From the NCBI GenBank assembly GCA_015484985.1, contig WFUL01000154.1, positions 1 through 30,085 of the forward strand: DNA of 30,085 bases. Direction: 5' to 3'. A model generated the notes under the pieces. It was given only the letters and a program-made list of their open reading frames with translations, was not told the origin of the DNA and ran no database searches. This DNA is from Anaerolineales bacterium (GTDB taxonomy: Bacteria; Chloroflexota; Anaerolineae; Anaerolineales; DRMV01). Within the stretch, counting starts at the first letter, position 1. Every line of letters begins with the position of its first letter. Positions 1 to 8,131 of this stretch are shown piece by piece. A program made the position numbers and the translations under genes.

Positions 1-1496
1 ACCGTACCCTCCTGCCCGTCCAGGCGATAGGGGGCAAAACGGGCCAAAATCCGGCCGGGAAGTCTCCCCTTGATATACACCCCGTCCCGCCGGTGCTCGA
101 TGAGTTCGATATGGCCGGCCTCATGAAATACGGACAGCAGATAGCCTTCGGAATACGGGAGCAACACCTCCACGGGGGTGTACGTGGCGAACAACTGACC
201 GCTGACCACCTCCAACAGGCGTTCCAGACCAATACCCTTCAAGGCCGAAATGGCCACCGCGTGGTCGTGGTCCTTGAGGGCATCCAGTAGCGCCTCCGGG
301 TTGGGCAGGCGGTCGATTTTGTTGAACACGTAGACCATGGGGATGTGGTCCGCGTGGATTTCCTTTAAGGTTTCCAGCACCGCTACGGCCTGTTCCGCGG
401 CGTTGGGGTGAGAGATATCGATAACGTGCAGAAGGAGGTCGGACTCAGCGATTTCCTCCAGGGTTGCCCGGAAGGCCGCCACCAGGGTGGTGGGCAGTTT
501 CTGGATGAAACCCACGGTATCGGTGAAGAGGGCCACATGTCCGCCGGGGAGTTCCACCCGACGGGTGGTGGGATCCAGGGTGGCGAAGAGCTGGTCGGCC
601 ACGTAGACATCAGCCTGGGCCAGCCGATTGAGTAGTGTGGATTTACCCGCGTTGGTGTATCCCACCAGAGAGACCACGGGGAGCCGATGCTTGCGTCGCC
701 GGGCACGATAACGGGCCCGATGGGCGCGCACTTCCTCCAGCTCTTTCTTGAGCTGTGCAATGCGCCGCTTGATGGCCCGGCGGTCCATTTCCAGTTGCTT
801 TTCACCCGGACCCCGCAGGCCCACGCCTTTGCCCGCGCGGCCACCGCCACCACCGGCCTGGCGAGCAAGGTGCGTCCATGCTCGAGTCAGGCGGGGAAGG
901 CGGTATTCATGTTGGGCCAGTTCAACCTGCAGGGCACCTTCCCGAGTATGGGCATGCTGGGCGAAGATATCCAAAATGAGAACCGTACGGTCGAGTACTT
1001 TGACGTTTTCACCGAAAAACTTCTCCAGTTCCCGCTGATGTCGAGGGCTGAGCTCATCGTCGAAAATCACCACGTTGGCCTTGGTTTCCTTCAACAGCGC
1101 CCGAATCTCCTTGAGTTTGCCCTGACCCACATAGGTTTTTGGATTGGGATGATGGAGTTTCTGCGTCACCCGACCCACGACCTCTAAGCCCGCGGTTTCG
1201 GCCAGCCGCTCCAGTTCGTCCAGAGAGTCCTGCAACGAGAGAAGGGAGGGGCGGTTGCGCAATTCCACACCCACCAGGATGGCCCGGTCGGTATCAGGTC
1301 GGGTTGGGATAGGGCGCCCTTTCCCACGAGGTCGAACCTCTTCTTCGTCCTCCAGCAAGACTTCGGGGAGAACGCGTTCCACCCCCTCTTCGTCCACCAC
1401 GATGACCCGAGGGGATTCCTCATCAGGGGCAGCTGACGTTGTGACGAGTTCTTGAGTATCCTGTGCGGTGACCTGTGCTTCCTGCCTGCGCTCCAT
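1..1496 (-). CDS. hflX: GTPase HflX (C-terminus cut by window edge)
   Basis: HflX is a ribosome-associated GTPase of the Obg/HflX group that rescues or splits stalled ribosomes, mainly under heat and other stress. Reading the minus strand from the ATG at 1496 gives 498 residues with no stop before the window edge. The first ~70 residues are an acidic, Glu/Asp-rich extension. The HflX N-terminal domain follows (~72-230, with the glycine-rich loop near 215-230), then a coiled linker (~235-270) and the G domain. G-domain motifs are G1 GYTNAGKST (279-287), G3 DTVGF (326-330), G4 NKID (392-395) and G5 SALKG (417-421). A GAGGAGGG Shine-Dalgarno lies about 5 nt before the ATG. The gene starts 14 bp after the aminotransferase stop, so it is the distal gene of that operon. 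The true C-terminus is outside the window. Confidence 0.95.
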   Translation of the reverse strand, partial: MERRQEAQVTAQDTQELVTTSAAPDEESPRVIVVDEEGVERVLPEVLLEDEEEVRPRGKGRPIPTRPDTDRAILVGVELRNRPSLLSLQDSLDELERLAETAGLEVVGRVTQKLHHPNPKTYVGQGKLKEIRALLKETKANVVIFDDELSPRHQRELEKFFGENVKVLDRTVLILDIFAQHAHTREGALQVELAQHEYRLPRLTRAWTHLARQAGGGGGRAGKGVGLRGPGEKQLEMDRRAIKRRIAQLKKELEEVRAHRARYRARRRKHRLPVVSLVGYTNAGKSTLLNRLAQADVYVADQLFATLDPTTRRVELPGGHVALFTDTVGFIQKLPTTLVAAFRATLEEIAESDLLLHVIDISHPNAAEQAVAVLETLKEIHADHIPMVYVFNKIDRLPNPEALLDALKDHDHAVAISALKGIGLERLLEVVSGQLFATYTPVEVLLPYSEGYLLSVFHEAGHIELIEHRRDGVYIKGRLPGRILARFAPYRLDGQEGT

Positions 1497-1510
1497 ATTC
1501 CCTCCTCAGC

Positions 1511-2695
1511 TCAACGGCCGTTCATCCGACGCCACCAGCGGAGCATACGGTCCATGGCCTCCTCGATGACCTCCGTGGCTGTGCCCAGCGAGATGCGTAT
1601 ATATCCTTCTCCATGGGGCCCGAAGACCACACCCGGGGTCACACTTACCCCTGCTTCTTCCAACAGACGCTGGGTATAAGTCATGCTATCCCAGCCCTGG
1701 GGAAGATGGGCCCAGATGTACATCCCGGCCACCGGTGTCTCCGCGGACAGTCCCAAGTCGTCCAGGTACGCTAAAATAATATCGCGACGCTGTCGGTAAA
1801 CGGCGTTACGCTCCTCCATCCACGATTCCATGCGGGCATCGGTCAGCGCCACGGCACCGGCCTCCATCATGGGACGGAAGTGGGAGGAATCCACCTGGCT
1901 CTTGTAGCGATGCAGCGCTTCCAGGGCTTCGGGATTCCCCACCGCGGCACCCAACCGCCATCCGGCCATGTTCGCCCGCTTGGACAGACTGTTGAACTCC
2001 ACCGCGACGTCCTTGCTTCCTGGCACCTGCAGGATGCTGGGCGGTCGTACTCCTGGTTCCAGGACCACGTCCACATACGGCGCGTCGTGAGCCACAAGTA
2101 TATTGTAGCGTCGCGCGAAATCCACAGCGCGGGCCAATTCCTCCAGGGTCACCGTGCCCCCGGTGGGGTTGTTGGGATAATTCAGCCACAAAAGGCGGGC
2201 CCTCCGGGCCACATCCTCAGGTATGGCGTCCAAATCGGGGAAGAATCCCCTATCCGCTTTTAAGGGCAGATACACCAGTTCCGCCCCCGCCACCCGGGCA
2301 GCCCCGTGGTAAGTGAGGTAACCGGGGTCAGGCACCAGTACGACATCGCCGGGGTCCACTAGAGCCTGTACCAGGTGAAAGATGCCCTCTTTAGAACCAA
2401 TCAGGCCCAATACTTCGGTCATGGGGTCCAGGGATACGCCAAAACGTTCTTGATAGTAGCGCGTCCAGGCTTCCCTGTATTTGGGCAGACCACCGAAAGG
2501 GGAATAGGCATGGACATGGGGGTCCTGGACGCGACGTCTTAGGGTTTCAATGACGAAAGGGGGAGGAGGTCCGTCGGGGGCACCCATATCCATGCGCAAA
2601 ACTCGCCATCCCTGCGCTTCCAGCGCACGAATCTTCGCCCCCACCTGGGCAAAATAGTAGGGATGTAACGACGCAATACGCCTTGCTACCTTCAT
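1511..2695 (-). CDS. Class I/II PLP-dependent aminotransferase (DapL/AspC-like)
   Basis: This is a fold-type I aminotransferase of about 394 residues, normal for the family. It transfers an amino group between an amino acid and a 2-oxo acid using pyridoxal phosphate. Visible motifs, numbered from the ATG at 2695, are NYPNNPTG (172-179), the cofactor-binding Asp in HDAPY (D204) and the PLP lysine in NSLSKRANMAGWR (K239), with the adjacent Arg at 247. The sequence resembles enzymes annotated as LL-diaminopimelate or aspartate aminotransferase, but the substrate cannot be read from sequence alone. An alternative GTG start at 2704 overlaps the kinase stop (GTGA). I prefer the ATG at 2695 because GGGGAG lies 8 nt upstream. 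The gene lies between the histidine kinase and hflX on one transcript. Confidence 0.9.
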   Translation of the reverse strand: MKVARRIASLHPYYFAQVGAKIRALEAQGWRVLRMDMGAPDGPPPPFVIETLRRRVQDPHVHAYSPFGGLPKYREAWTRYYQERFGVSLDPMTEVLGLIGSKEGIFHLVQALVDPGDVVLVPDPGYLTYHGAARVAGAELVYLPLKADRGFFPDLDAIPEDVARRARLLWLNYPNNPTGGTVTLEELARAVDFARRYNILVAHDAPYVDVVLEPGVRPPSILQVPGSKDVAVEFNSLSKRANMAGWRLGAAVGNPEALEALHRYKSQVDSSHFRPMMEAGAVALTDARMESWMEERNAVYRQRRDIILAYLDDLGLSAETPVAGMYIWAHLPQGWDSMTYTQRLLEEAGVSVTPGVVFGPHGEGYIRISLGTATEVIEEAMDRMLRWWRRMNGR

Positions 2696-2700
2696 TCGCT

Positions 2701-3909
2701 TCACTCCCCAGAAGAAGATTTCAAGTTCGGATCAGAAAGCAGAGGAAGACGAAGGCAAAAGGTCGCGCCCGGAAAGCGATTTTCGTCATACCCCGGAGAT
2801 TCCACCCAAATATGGCCACTATGGGCCTCGATTACACCTTTGACAATGGCCAATCCAAGACCGGCACCGCCACCTTTGAATCGCTCCCGAGGACTGGAAT
2901 AGTTGTCGGGTTCCCCAAGGCGAACGAACCGCTCGAAGATGTCCTGTTGAGCTTCTGGAGGAATCCCGATTCCCGTATCCTGGAATTGGATTTCTACCTG
3001 ATCTTCTTCGTGCAAGACGTGCATACGCAGGGTGACGTGACCACCGTCGGGCGTGAACTTGACCGCATTGTCCAGGAGATGCGCGAAGGCTTTGGCCAGG
3101 TATTCCGGGTCTCCCAGGACGGCTGCCCGGGGTAGGGGTGTTGGTTCCAGGATGAATTGAATCTTTCGCTCTTGCATGATGGGCACATAGTCCTCAATGA
3201 CGTCTTCCAACAAGCGATGCAACCAAAGGGGTTGAGGGTCCTGAGCCACCTGATCGTTTTCCACGTAGGCCAGGTCCAATACCGCTTCCACCAAGGCCCG
3301 CAAACGTCGCATCCCCTGTTCCATCCCGGTGAGCACCTCAACCAACTCCTCGGAGGACACGGTCGAATGCTGTTCCACCAAAGCCTGAAGCATCTGCAAG
3401 TAACCGTCCACCACCGTCAGGGGCGTGCGCAACTCATGGCCCACCACAACGACGAAACTGGACTTGAGGCGCTCCAGTTTCTCGACCCGGAGCCGTCGGG
3501 CTTCCAGTTCTTGAAGGCCTTTCTCCAGTTCTTCCTCGGCCGTCCAGGCGAGCAATTCCAGGGCTTGTTCCCACCAACGGCCCAATTCATTTGTTGCGTC
3601 CTCGGGTAGATGTTCCCGCAACAGTCGGCTCAACAGGCGAATCAGGGTGTTCACCAACGGTGTGACCACCAGGGTTTGCTCGTAACGCCAAAAAGGTGTG
3701 CCCTCGTCCAACCACCGACGGATGACTTCCTGGGCGGGGGCCAGATTCCCCTGCTCTGCCGTGGCGTGCAGGCCCCAGTAGAAGGCCTGTAAGGCCTCCT
3801 CCCAGGGGTCCTGATCCACCACGTAGAGGATGAAGGCTTCGGTGGCCTTGCGAATCCATGGAACGTACAGACGTTCCCAAAGCGAAGCATCCTGGAGAAA
3901 AGAGCTCAT
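2701..3909 (-). CDS. Soluble sensor histidine kinase with unassigned N-terminal domain
   Basis: This is a 402-residue two-component kinase. The C-terminal half has a HisKA dimerisation domain with phospho-acceptor H158 in GHELRTPL, followed by a HATPase_c domain. The ATPase boxes are N (LLDNAVKFTPDGG, N281), G1 (DTGIGI, 311-316), F (~325-330) and G2 (GAGLGLA, 348-354). Residues 1-120 are mostly helical with many Trp and Leu residues. I recognise no PAS, GAF or transmembrane segment, so the kinase should be cytoplasmic. A charged coiled-coil-like linker (~124-150) joins this part to HisKA. No response regulator is adjacent, so its partner must lie elsewhere. It starts 31 bp after the amidohydrolase stop and its end overlaps the aminotransferase frame. 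GAGGT precedes the ATG by 6 nt. Confidence 0.92.
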   Translation of the reverse strand: MSSFLQDASLWERLYVPWIRKATEAFILYVVDQDPWEEALQAFYWGLHATAEQGNLAPAQEVIRRWLDEGTPFWRYEQTLVVTPLVNTLIRLLSRLLREHLPEDATNELGRWWEQALELLAWTAEEELEKGLQELEARRLRVEKLERLKSSFVVVVGHELRTPLTVVDGYLQMLQALVEQHSTVSSEELVEVLTGMEQGMRRLRALVEAVLDLAYVENDQVAQDPQPLWLHRLLEDVIEDYVPIMQERKIQFILEPTPLPRAAVLGDPEYLAKAFAHLLDNAVKFTPDGGHVTLRMHVLHEEDQVEIQFQDTGIGIPPEAQQDIFERFVRLGEPDNYSSPRERFKGGGAGLGLAIVKGVIEAHSGHIWVESPGYDENRFPGATFCLRLPLLSDPNLKSSSGE

Positions 3910-3940
3910 GGCACGACCTCAAAATGTCTTCCTCGAAAGT

Positions 3941-5332
3941 TCACGATTCTCCTTGGAGTAGCGCCTGGGCCAGGGCGTTGTGACGTTCCACCAATGCGGG
4001 CAAATCCACCGTGGTCAACTGTCCCTCTTGGACGATGACGCGTCCTCCCACCACCGTGTAGTCCACCCGGATGGGGGAGCAGAAGACCAGCGCGGCCACC
4101 GGATCGTGCAGGGCGCCTGCGTATTCCAGCCGGTCCAGACGCACGGCGAAGAAATCCGCGGCTTTACCCGGGGCCAACACACCGATGTCGGTGCGGCCCA
4201 GCACGCGTGCGCCACCTCGGGTGGCCAGTTCCAGGGCCTGCCGCGCGGTCATCAGGGGCGGTGCGTCCTCGTCGCTACGAGAAGCACCCAGCAGACCCGC
4301 CCGTACCCGGGCCACCAGCATGGCTTGGCGGGCCTCGGCCAACATGTGGGAACTGTCGTTACTGGCCGAGCCGTCCACACCCAGACCCACCGGTACCCCG
4401 GCCGTGAGCATCTCCACAATGGGCGCAATGCCCGAGGCCAAGCGCATGTTGGAGGTGGGACAATGGGCGACACCCACCTGGTGTTGGGCATAAAGTTGGA
4501 TTTCCGCTTGGTTCACATGCACCGAATGGGCAAACCACACATCCGGGCCAATCCAGTCCAGGGTTTCCATGTAAGCCACCGGCCGCATTCCAAAGTGTTC
4601 CTGACAATAACGCTCCTCATCTTCGGTCTCGGCCAGATGGGTATGTAAACGTACGCCGTAGGAACGGGCCAGCGCCGCCGCCTCCCGCATCAGGTCAGGG
4701 GTCACGCTAAAGGGCGAACAGGGGGCGACCACGATGTGCACGAAGGAACCCGGCCGTGGGTCGTGATAGGTCTCGATGAGGCGCCGAGTATCCCACAAGA
4801 TGAAATCCTCGTCCTCCACAAGGCTATCTGGGGGAAGACCGCCCTGGCTCTCCCCCAGGCTCATGGAACCCCGAGACGCGTGCAGGCGCAAACCCACGAG
4901 TTGGGCGGCCTCGATTTCATCATCCAACCGGGCGCCGTTGGGGAAGATATAGAGGTGGTCGAAGGCTGTGGTACAGCCCGAAAGGGCCAGTTCAGCCAAC
5001 GCAATTTGCGTGGAAACACGGATGTGTTCCGGGGTCATGCGAGCCCAAATGGGATAGAGGGTCTTGAGCCATTGGAAGAGGTTCGCATTCTGGGCTGCAG
5101 GTACAACGCGAGTCAGGGTCTGATAGAAGTGGTGATGGGTGTTGACGAGTCCCGGAAGAACGATGTACCCGTCCAGATTCAGGACTTCGTCCGCGGTTTC
5201 CGGGAGCGTCTCGGTGGGCCCCACCTGCTCGATGAACCCATCGCGGATGAACATTCCGCCATCCGGAATTTCCCGGAGGGCATCATCCATGGTGACCAAA
5301 AGGGTGGCATGACGGATCAACAAGGTACTCAT
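3941..5332 (-). CDS. Amidohydrolase, 8-oxoguanine deaminase-like (TrzN/AtzB/SsnA group)
   Basis: This is a metal-dependent amidohydrolase of about 463 residues that most likely deaminates a purine- or triazine-type ring. Numbered from the ATG at 5332, metal ligands are H66 and H68 (HxH in NTHHHF), H232 in HTHLAE, H269 in FAHSVH and D320 in VDGSASND. The general acid-base residue is E235. The signatures HHHFYQTLTR, FPNGARLDDEI, SRGSMSLGESQGGLPPD and APCSPFSV are what I recall for 8-oxoguanine deaminases, where the product is urate. Relatives act on other purines or pterins, so the substrate is an inference. The longest frame opens with a GTG at 5338, but AGGAAGG lies 5 nt before the inner ATG. 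It is the first gene of the four-gene minus-strand operon. Confidence 0.88.
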   Translation of the reverse strand: MSTLLIRHATLLVTMDDALREIPDGGMFIRDGFIEQVGPTETLPETADEVLNLDGYIVLPGLVNTHHHFYQTLTRVVPAAQNANLFQWLKTLYPIWARMTPEHIRVSTQIALAELALSGCTTAFDHLYIFPNGARLDDEIEAAQLVGLRLHASRGSMSLGESQGGLPPDSLVEDEDFILWDTRRLIETYHDPRPGSFVHIVVAPCSPFSVTPDLMREAAALARSYGVRLHTHLAETEDEERYCQEHFGMRPVAYMETLDWIGPDVWFAHSVHVNQAEIQLYAQHQVGVAHCPTSNMRLASGIAPIVEMLTAGVPVGLGVDGSASNDSSHMLAEARQAMLVARVRAGLLGASRSDEDAPPLMTARQALELATRGGARVLGRTDIGVLAPGKAADFFAVRLDRLEYAGALHDPVAALVFCSPIRVDYTVVGGRVIVQEGQLTTVDLPALVERHNALAQALLQGES

Positions 5333-5371
5333 GGGCACCTTCCTATGAGTCGGAGATTTTCTAGGGCTTTC

Positions 5372-5399
5372 ATTGTACCCGAAACAGGGATATTCCCTG
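5372..5399 (-). promoter_or_regulatory. Candidate promoter and palindromic operator of the amidohydrolase operon
   Basis: On the minus strand TACAAT (plus 5372-5377) is a good -10 match, about 40 nt upstream of the ATG at 5332. Upstream, CAGGGA-tat-TCCCTG (5385-5399) is a perfect 6-3-6 inverted repeat. It covers the place where a -35 hexamer should sit, and the hexamer there (CCAGGG) is poor. That arrangement suits a regulator-controlled promoter. The regulator is unknown. Confidence 0.4.
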
Positions 5400-5539
5400 G
5401 CGCATACCTGTATCGCAAAAGTTGCTCATTCCAAGCGAAGGGTATGTCGGATAGACCCGCCAAACCCATCTCGGCAAACCCTGGTTAGTCCTGTCATGAA
5501 TCTCGCAAGATATGAGTATGCGCCAGTTCACACGCCCGA

Positions 5540-5570
5540 TTGACCAAGAGGCAAGGCCCGGGATTGTGAT
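5540..5570 (+). promoter_or_regulatory. Weak candidate promoter of the FecCD-upp pair
   Basis: TTGACC at 5540-5545 could be a -35 element, and TGTGAT at 5565-5570 a poor -10 with a long 19-nt spacer. Transcription from here would begin downstream of the ATG at 5512 but upstream of the GTG at 5605, which agrees with the chosen start. The match is weak. Confidence 0.25.
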
Positions 5571-5604
5571 ACACTTGCGACAGCCCCTTCCAGGAGGTTG
5601 TCAG

Positions 5605-6651
5605 GTGCGGGCGCGGTTGTGGGTGGTGTTGGCTTTACAGGTGGCCCTTTTCTTTCTGGCCCTGTTCCTGAATGCAGCCCTGGGCGCCGTGTCCATCCCC
5701 CTCAGCACACTGTTGCACCTCCTGGCACAACGCTTCTTCGATCTGCCGGGAATCCCCTCCGTTCCCGCGTACATCCCTACCATATTGTTTGACCTGCGCC
5801 TTCCCCACACCGTGCTCATGGCCCTGACCGGGATGGCCCTGAGCATCAGCGGTGCCGCCTATCAAGGACTCTTTCGTAATCCCCTGGCCGGTCCGTACCT
5901 CATCGGCGTAGCCTCCGGAGCCGGATTGGGTGCGGTGGTGGCTTTGAGTTTGTTCTGGCCCACCCGTCTATTGGGCATGTACGCGGTACCGGCCGCGGCT
6001 TTCGTTGGGGCGCTGCTCACGGTGCTGGCGGTGTACACCCTGGCCCGGGTGAACGGTCACCTGCCCGCCGAGACCCTCATCCTGGCAGGGGTGGCCCTCT
6101 CTGCACTGACCTCCGCGGTCACTTCCTTCTTGATGTTGCGCTCCCGGGGAGAGGTGCGTCGCGCCCTGGCCTATCTCCTGGGAGGCGCGCCCATGGCCGG
6201 ATGGGAGCCGGTGCTGGCCATGTTTCCCTATGCCCTCATCGGTATCGGGGCGTTGTTGCTGGCCGGACATGCCCTCAACGTGCTCCAGTTCGGCGAGGAG
6301 CAAGCCCACCAATTGGGCCTGCCGGTGGAACCGGCCAAGCGCTGGATTTTGCTGGCTGCCTCGCTGACGACCGCGGCGGCTGTGGCTTTCGCGGGCATCA
6401 TCGGCTTCCTCGGCCTCATGGTGCCCCATGTGGTGCGGAGGTTGTGGGGTGAGGACTATCGCCGTCTGTTGCCCCTTTCCGCACTCAACGGCGCAACGGC
6501 CCTCTTGCTTTGCGACCTGGTGGCCCGTATCGCGCTTCGCCCCCAAAGCCTGCCCATTGGCATCGTCACCGCATTGGTGGGCGCGCCTTTTTTCCTTTGG
6601 ATTTTACGGCAGACGAAGCGCCAAACCCTCGGCTTAGGAGGTGAAGGATGA
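5605..6651 (+). CDS. FecCD-family ABC transporter permease (siderophore/cobalamin/heme type)
   Basis: This is a polytopic membrane permease of about 348 residues in the FecCD/BtuC family, which moves metal chelates, vitamin B12 or heme across the inner membrane. Family features are the segments LPHTVLMALTGMALSISGAAYQ, FRNPLAGPYLIGVASGAGLG and GFLGLMVPHVVRRLWG, the last near the usual ATPase-contact helix. About eight to ten hydrophobic segments are visible. The open frame begins at 5512, but the GTG at 5605 has a perfect AGGAGG 7 nt upstream and leaves the usual short N-terminus before helix 1, so I choose it. No binding protein or ATPase gene is nearby, which is unusual. Its stop overlaps the upp start (ATGA), implying co-translation with uracil salvage. 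Confidence 0.9.
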   Translation: MRARLWVVLALQVALFFLALFLNAALGAVSIPLSTLLHLLAQRFFDLPGIPSVPAYIPTILFDLRLPHTVLMALTGMALSISGAAYQGLFRNPLAGPYLIGVASGAGLGAVVALSLFWPTRLLGMYAVPAAAFVGALLTVLAVYTLARVNGHLPAETLILAGVALSALTSAVTSFLMLRSRGEVRRALAYLLGGAPMAGWEPVLAMFPYALIGIGALLLAGHALNVLQFGEEQAHQLGLPVEPAKRWILLAASLTTAAAVAFAGIIGFLGLMVPHVVRRLWGEDYRRLLPLSALNGATALLLCDLVARIALRPQSLPIGIVTALVGAPFFLWILRQTKRQTLGLGGEG

Positions 6652-7274
6652 GCCAGGTCCATGTCGTGAACCACCCCGTGGTGGCCCACTGGCTCCGCAT
6701 CCTGCGGGATAAAGACACCCCGCCCCACGAGTTTCGCCGAGCCCTGGATATCGTGACCCACCTGCTTCTTTACGCGGCCACCCAGGATTTAGAAACGGAA
6801 CCGGTCTCGGTAGAGACCCCTTTGGAGACCACGGAAGGCGTCCAACTCAAGAGCCGGGTGGGTTTTGCCCCCATCCTGCGGGCCGGACTGGGTATGATAC
6901 CCGCGGCTCTGCGTCTCTTCCCCCAGGCTCAGGTATGGCATCTGGGCTTCTACCGAGATGAAACCACCCTCCAGCCTGTGGAATACTATGATCCTTTCCG
7001 CCATAAGGCTTGCACGGTGGACGTGGCCTATATTCTGGATCCCATGCTGGCCACGGGAGGCTCCGCGGTGGCCGCGGCGCACAAACTCAAGGAATGGGGC
7101 GTACCCCGGGTTGTCTTCCTGGGCCTCATCGCTGCGCCCGAGGGGGTGGCCTTGTTGGAGAAATACCATCCGGATGTGCCGGTGTACGTGGCCGTGATGG
7201 ACCGACAGCTCAATGATCGAGGTTATATCCTGCCGGGCCTGGGGGACGCGGGCGACCGGCAATTTGGCACGTAG
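6648..7274 (+). CDS. upp: Uracil phosphoribosyltransferase
   Basis: This enzyme converts uracil and PRPP to UMP plus pyrophosphate in cytosolic pyrimidine salvage. The 208-residue length is typical. The PRPP-binding loop is DPMLATGGSA (131-140). The uracil-binding C-terminus reads YILPGLGDAGDRQFGT, the usual family ending. The N-terminal segment VVNHPVVAHWLRILRDKDTPPHEFR and the FAPILRAGLGM motif (73-83) are also diagnostic. AGGAGG lies 6 nt before the ATG, inside the end of the permease gene, and the two frames overlap by 4 nt. No separate promoter is visible. The pairing with a metal-chelate-type permease is not one I know as conserved. Confidence 0.97.
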   Translation: MSQVHVVNHPVVAHWLRILRDKDTPPHEFRRALDIVTHLLLYAATQDLETEPVSVETPLETTEGVQLKSRVGFAPILRAGLGMIPAALRLFPQAQVWHLGFYRDETTLQPVEYYDPFRHKACTVDVAYILDPMLATGGSAVAAAHKLKEWGVPRVVFLGLIAAPEGVALLEKYHPDVPVYVAVMDRQLNDRGYILPGLGDAGDRQFGT

Positions 7275-7324
7275 TACCAATTCTCTCGTGAGGCGGGACA
7301 ATGGTTCTGGTCGTCCTAACCGGG

Positions 7325-7347
7325 CACGGGACCTGGTCAGGCCTGTG
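7325..7347 (+). terminator. Stem-loop downstream of upp
   Basis: CACGGG-a-CCTG-gt-CAGG-CCTGTG can fold as a 10-bp stem with one bulged A and one G-U pair, about 50 nt after the upp stop. It lies in the 165-bp space between the convergent upp and lepB genes. There is no T-tract, so it may be a weak or factor-assisted terminator. Confidence 0.3.
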
Positions 7348-7439
7348 CGTTCCAACGGAAATGCCTGTCTGTAGAGAAGTGGTCCAAACTTTCTGTCCGT
7401 AGAGGACGGCTTGATTCCGGCAACAATTGCATACACACG

Positions 7440-8114
7440 TTATGGCAAGAGCCGCCATGCCTCGGGAGGCCAGTAGACCAGCACAGCTTTGCCCACAATG
7501 CGGTCGATGGAAATGGGACCGAAAATGTGGGAATCCGTGGAGTGGTTTCGATTGTCTCCCAGAACGAAAACGTGTCCCGGCGGCACCCGCCAATACCCCT
7601 CATAACGCGGGCGCTCTGGGATATAAGGTTCCTCCAAAGGCTCGCCGTTGATGAACACCCGCCCATTCTGGATGAGCACCTCTTCCCCCGGCAGCCCAAT
7701 TACCCGCTTGATGTACTCCTGACCAGAATCCTCCGAGTAGAAGACCACGATGTCACCCCGTTGGGGTGGTTGGGTCAAATACGCCAGCCGCCAGACCAGA
7801 ATGTATTCACCCCCGCGAAACGTGGGTACCATGCTATAGCCCAAGACCTGCACCCGGGCCGTCAGGGCATTGATGGCCAGGTAAAAGGTGAGGGCGAACA
7901 CAAAGGTGACCAGCGTTTCCTTCAGGAAGGATAGGCACCCGCTCCCTTTCGACTCGGAAAGGCCTTCTGAACCGGATGCCTTCTCGACATTGGTCAGGTG
8001 GGTCAACGCCTCACCTCGCCCGCCGAACACCGATTCGGAGGGCTCTAACCGTACCGGGGTGGGTTCGTCTTCGATTTCGAAGGCTTCGGACGCGTGCGCT
8101 GGTGGTTCACTCAT
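7440..8114 (-). CDS. lepB: Signal peptidase I
   Basis: This is a type I leader peptidase of 224 residues. It removes signal peptides from exported preproteins at the outer face of the cytoplasmic membrane. The catalytic Ser is S94 in GYSMVPTF and the general-base Lys is K136 in YIKRVIGLPGE. Box E is GDNRNHSTDSHIFGPI (186-201). One transmembrane helix (about 65-85) precedes the Ser. The first ~60 residues are a polar, acidic cytoplasmic extension, longer than in many single-helix homologues. The gene starts 17 bp after the pyk stop and is last in argF-pyk-lepB. The Shine-Dalgarno is weak (GGGG), so its translation may depend partly on coupling. Confidence 0.96.
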   Translation of the reverse strand: MSEPPAHASEAFEIEDEPTPVRLEPSESVFGGRGEALTHLTNVEKASGSEGLSESKGSGCLSFLKETLVTFVFALTFYLAINALTARVQVLGYSMVPTFRGGEYILVWRLAYLTQPPQRGDIVVFYSEDSGQEYIKRVIGLPGEEVLIQNGRVFINGEPLEEPYIPERPRYEGYWRVPPGHVFVLGDNRNHSTDSHIFGPISIDRIVGKAVLVYWPPEAWRLLP

Positions 8115-8131
8115 GAGTGTTTACCCCGGAA

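Noticed and set aside
383..1187. Open frames of 161-166 codons on both strands within the hflX region
   Set aside because: They are alternate-frame shadows of hflX, which shows all GTPase motifs in its own uninterrupted frame.
4736..5488. Plus-strand 250-codon frame antisense to the amidohydrolase
   Set aside because: It has no family resemblance and lies opposite a gene with full catalytic residues. High-GC antisense frames of this length are common in the window.
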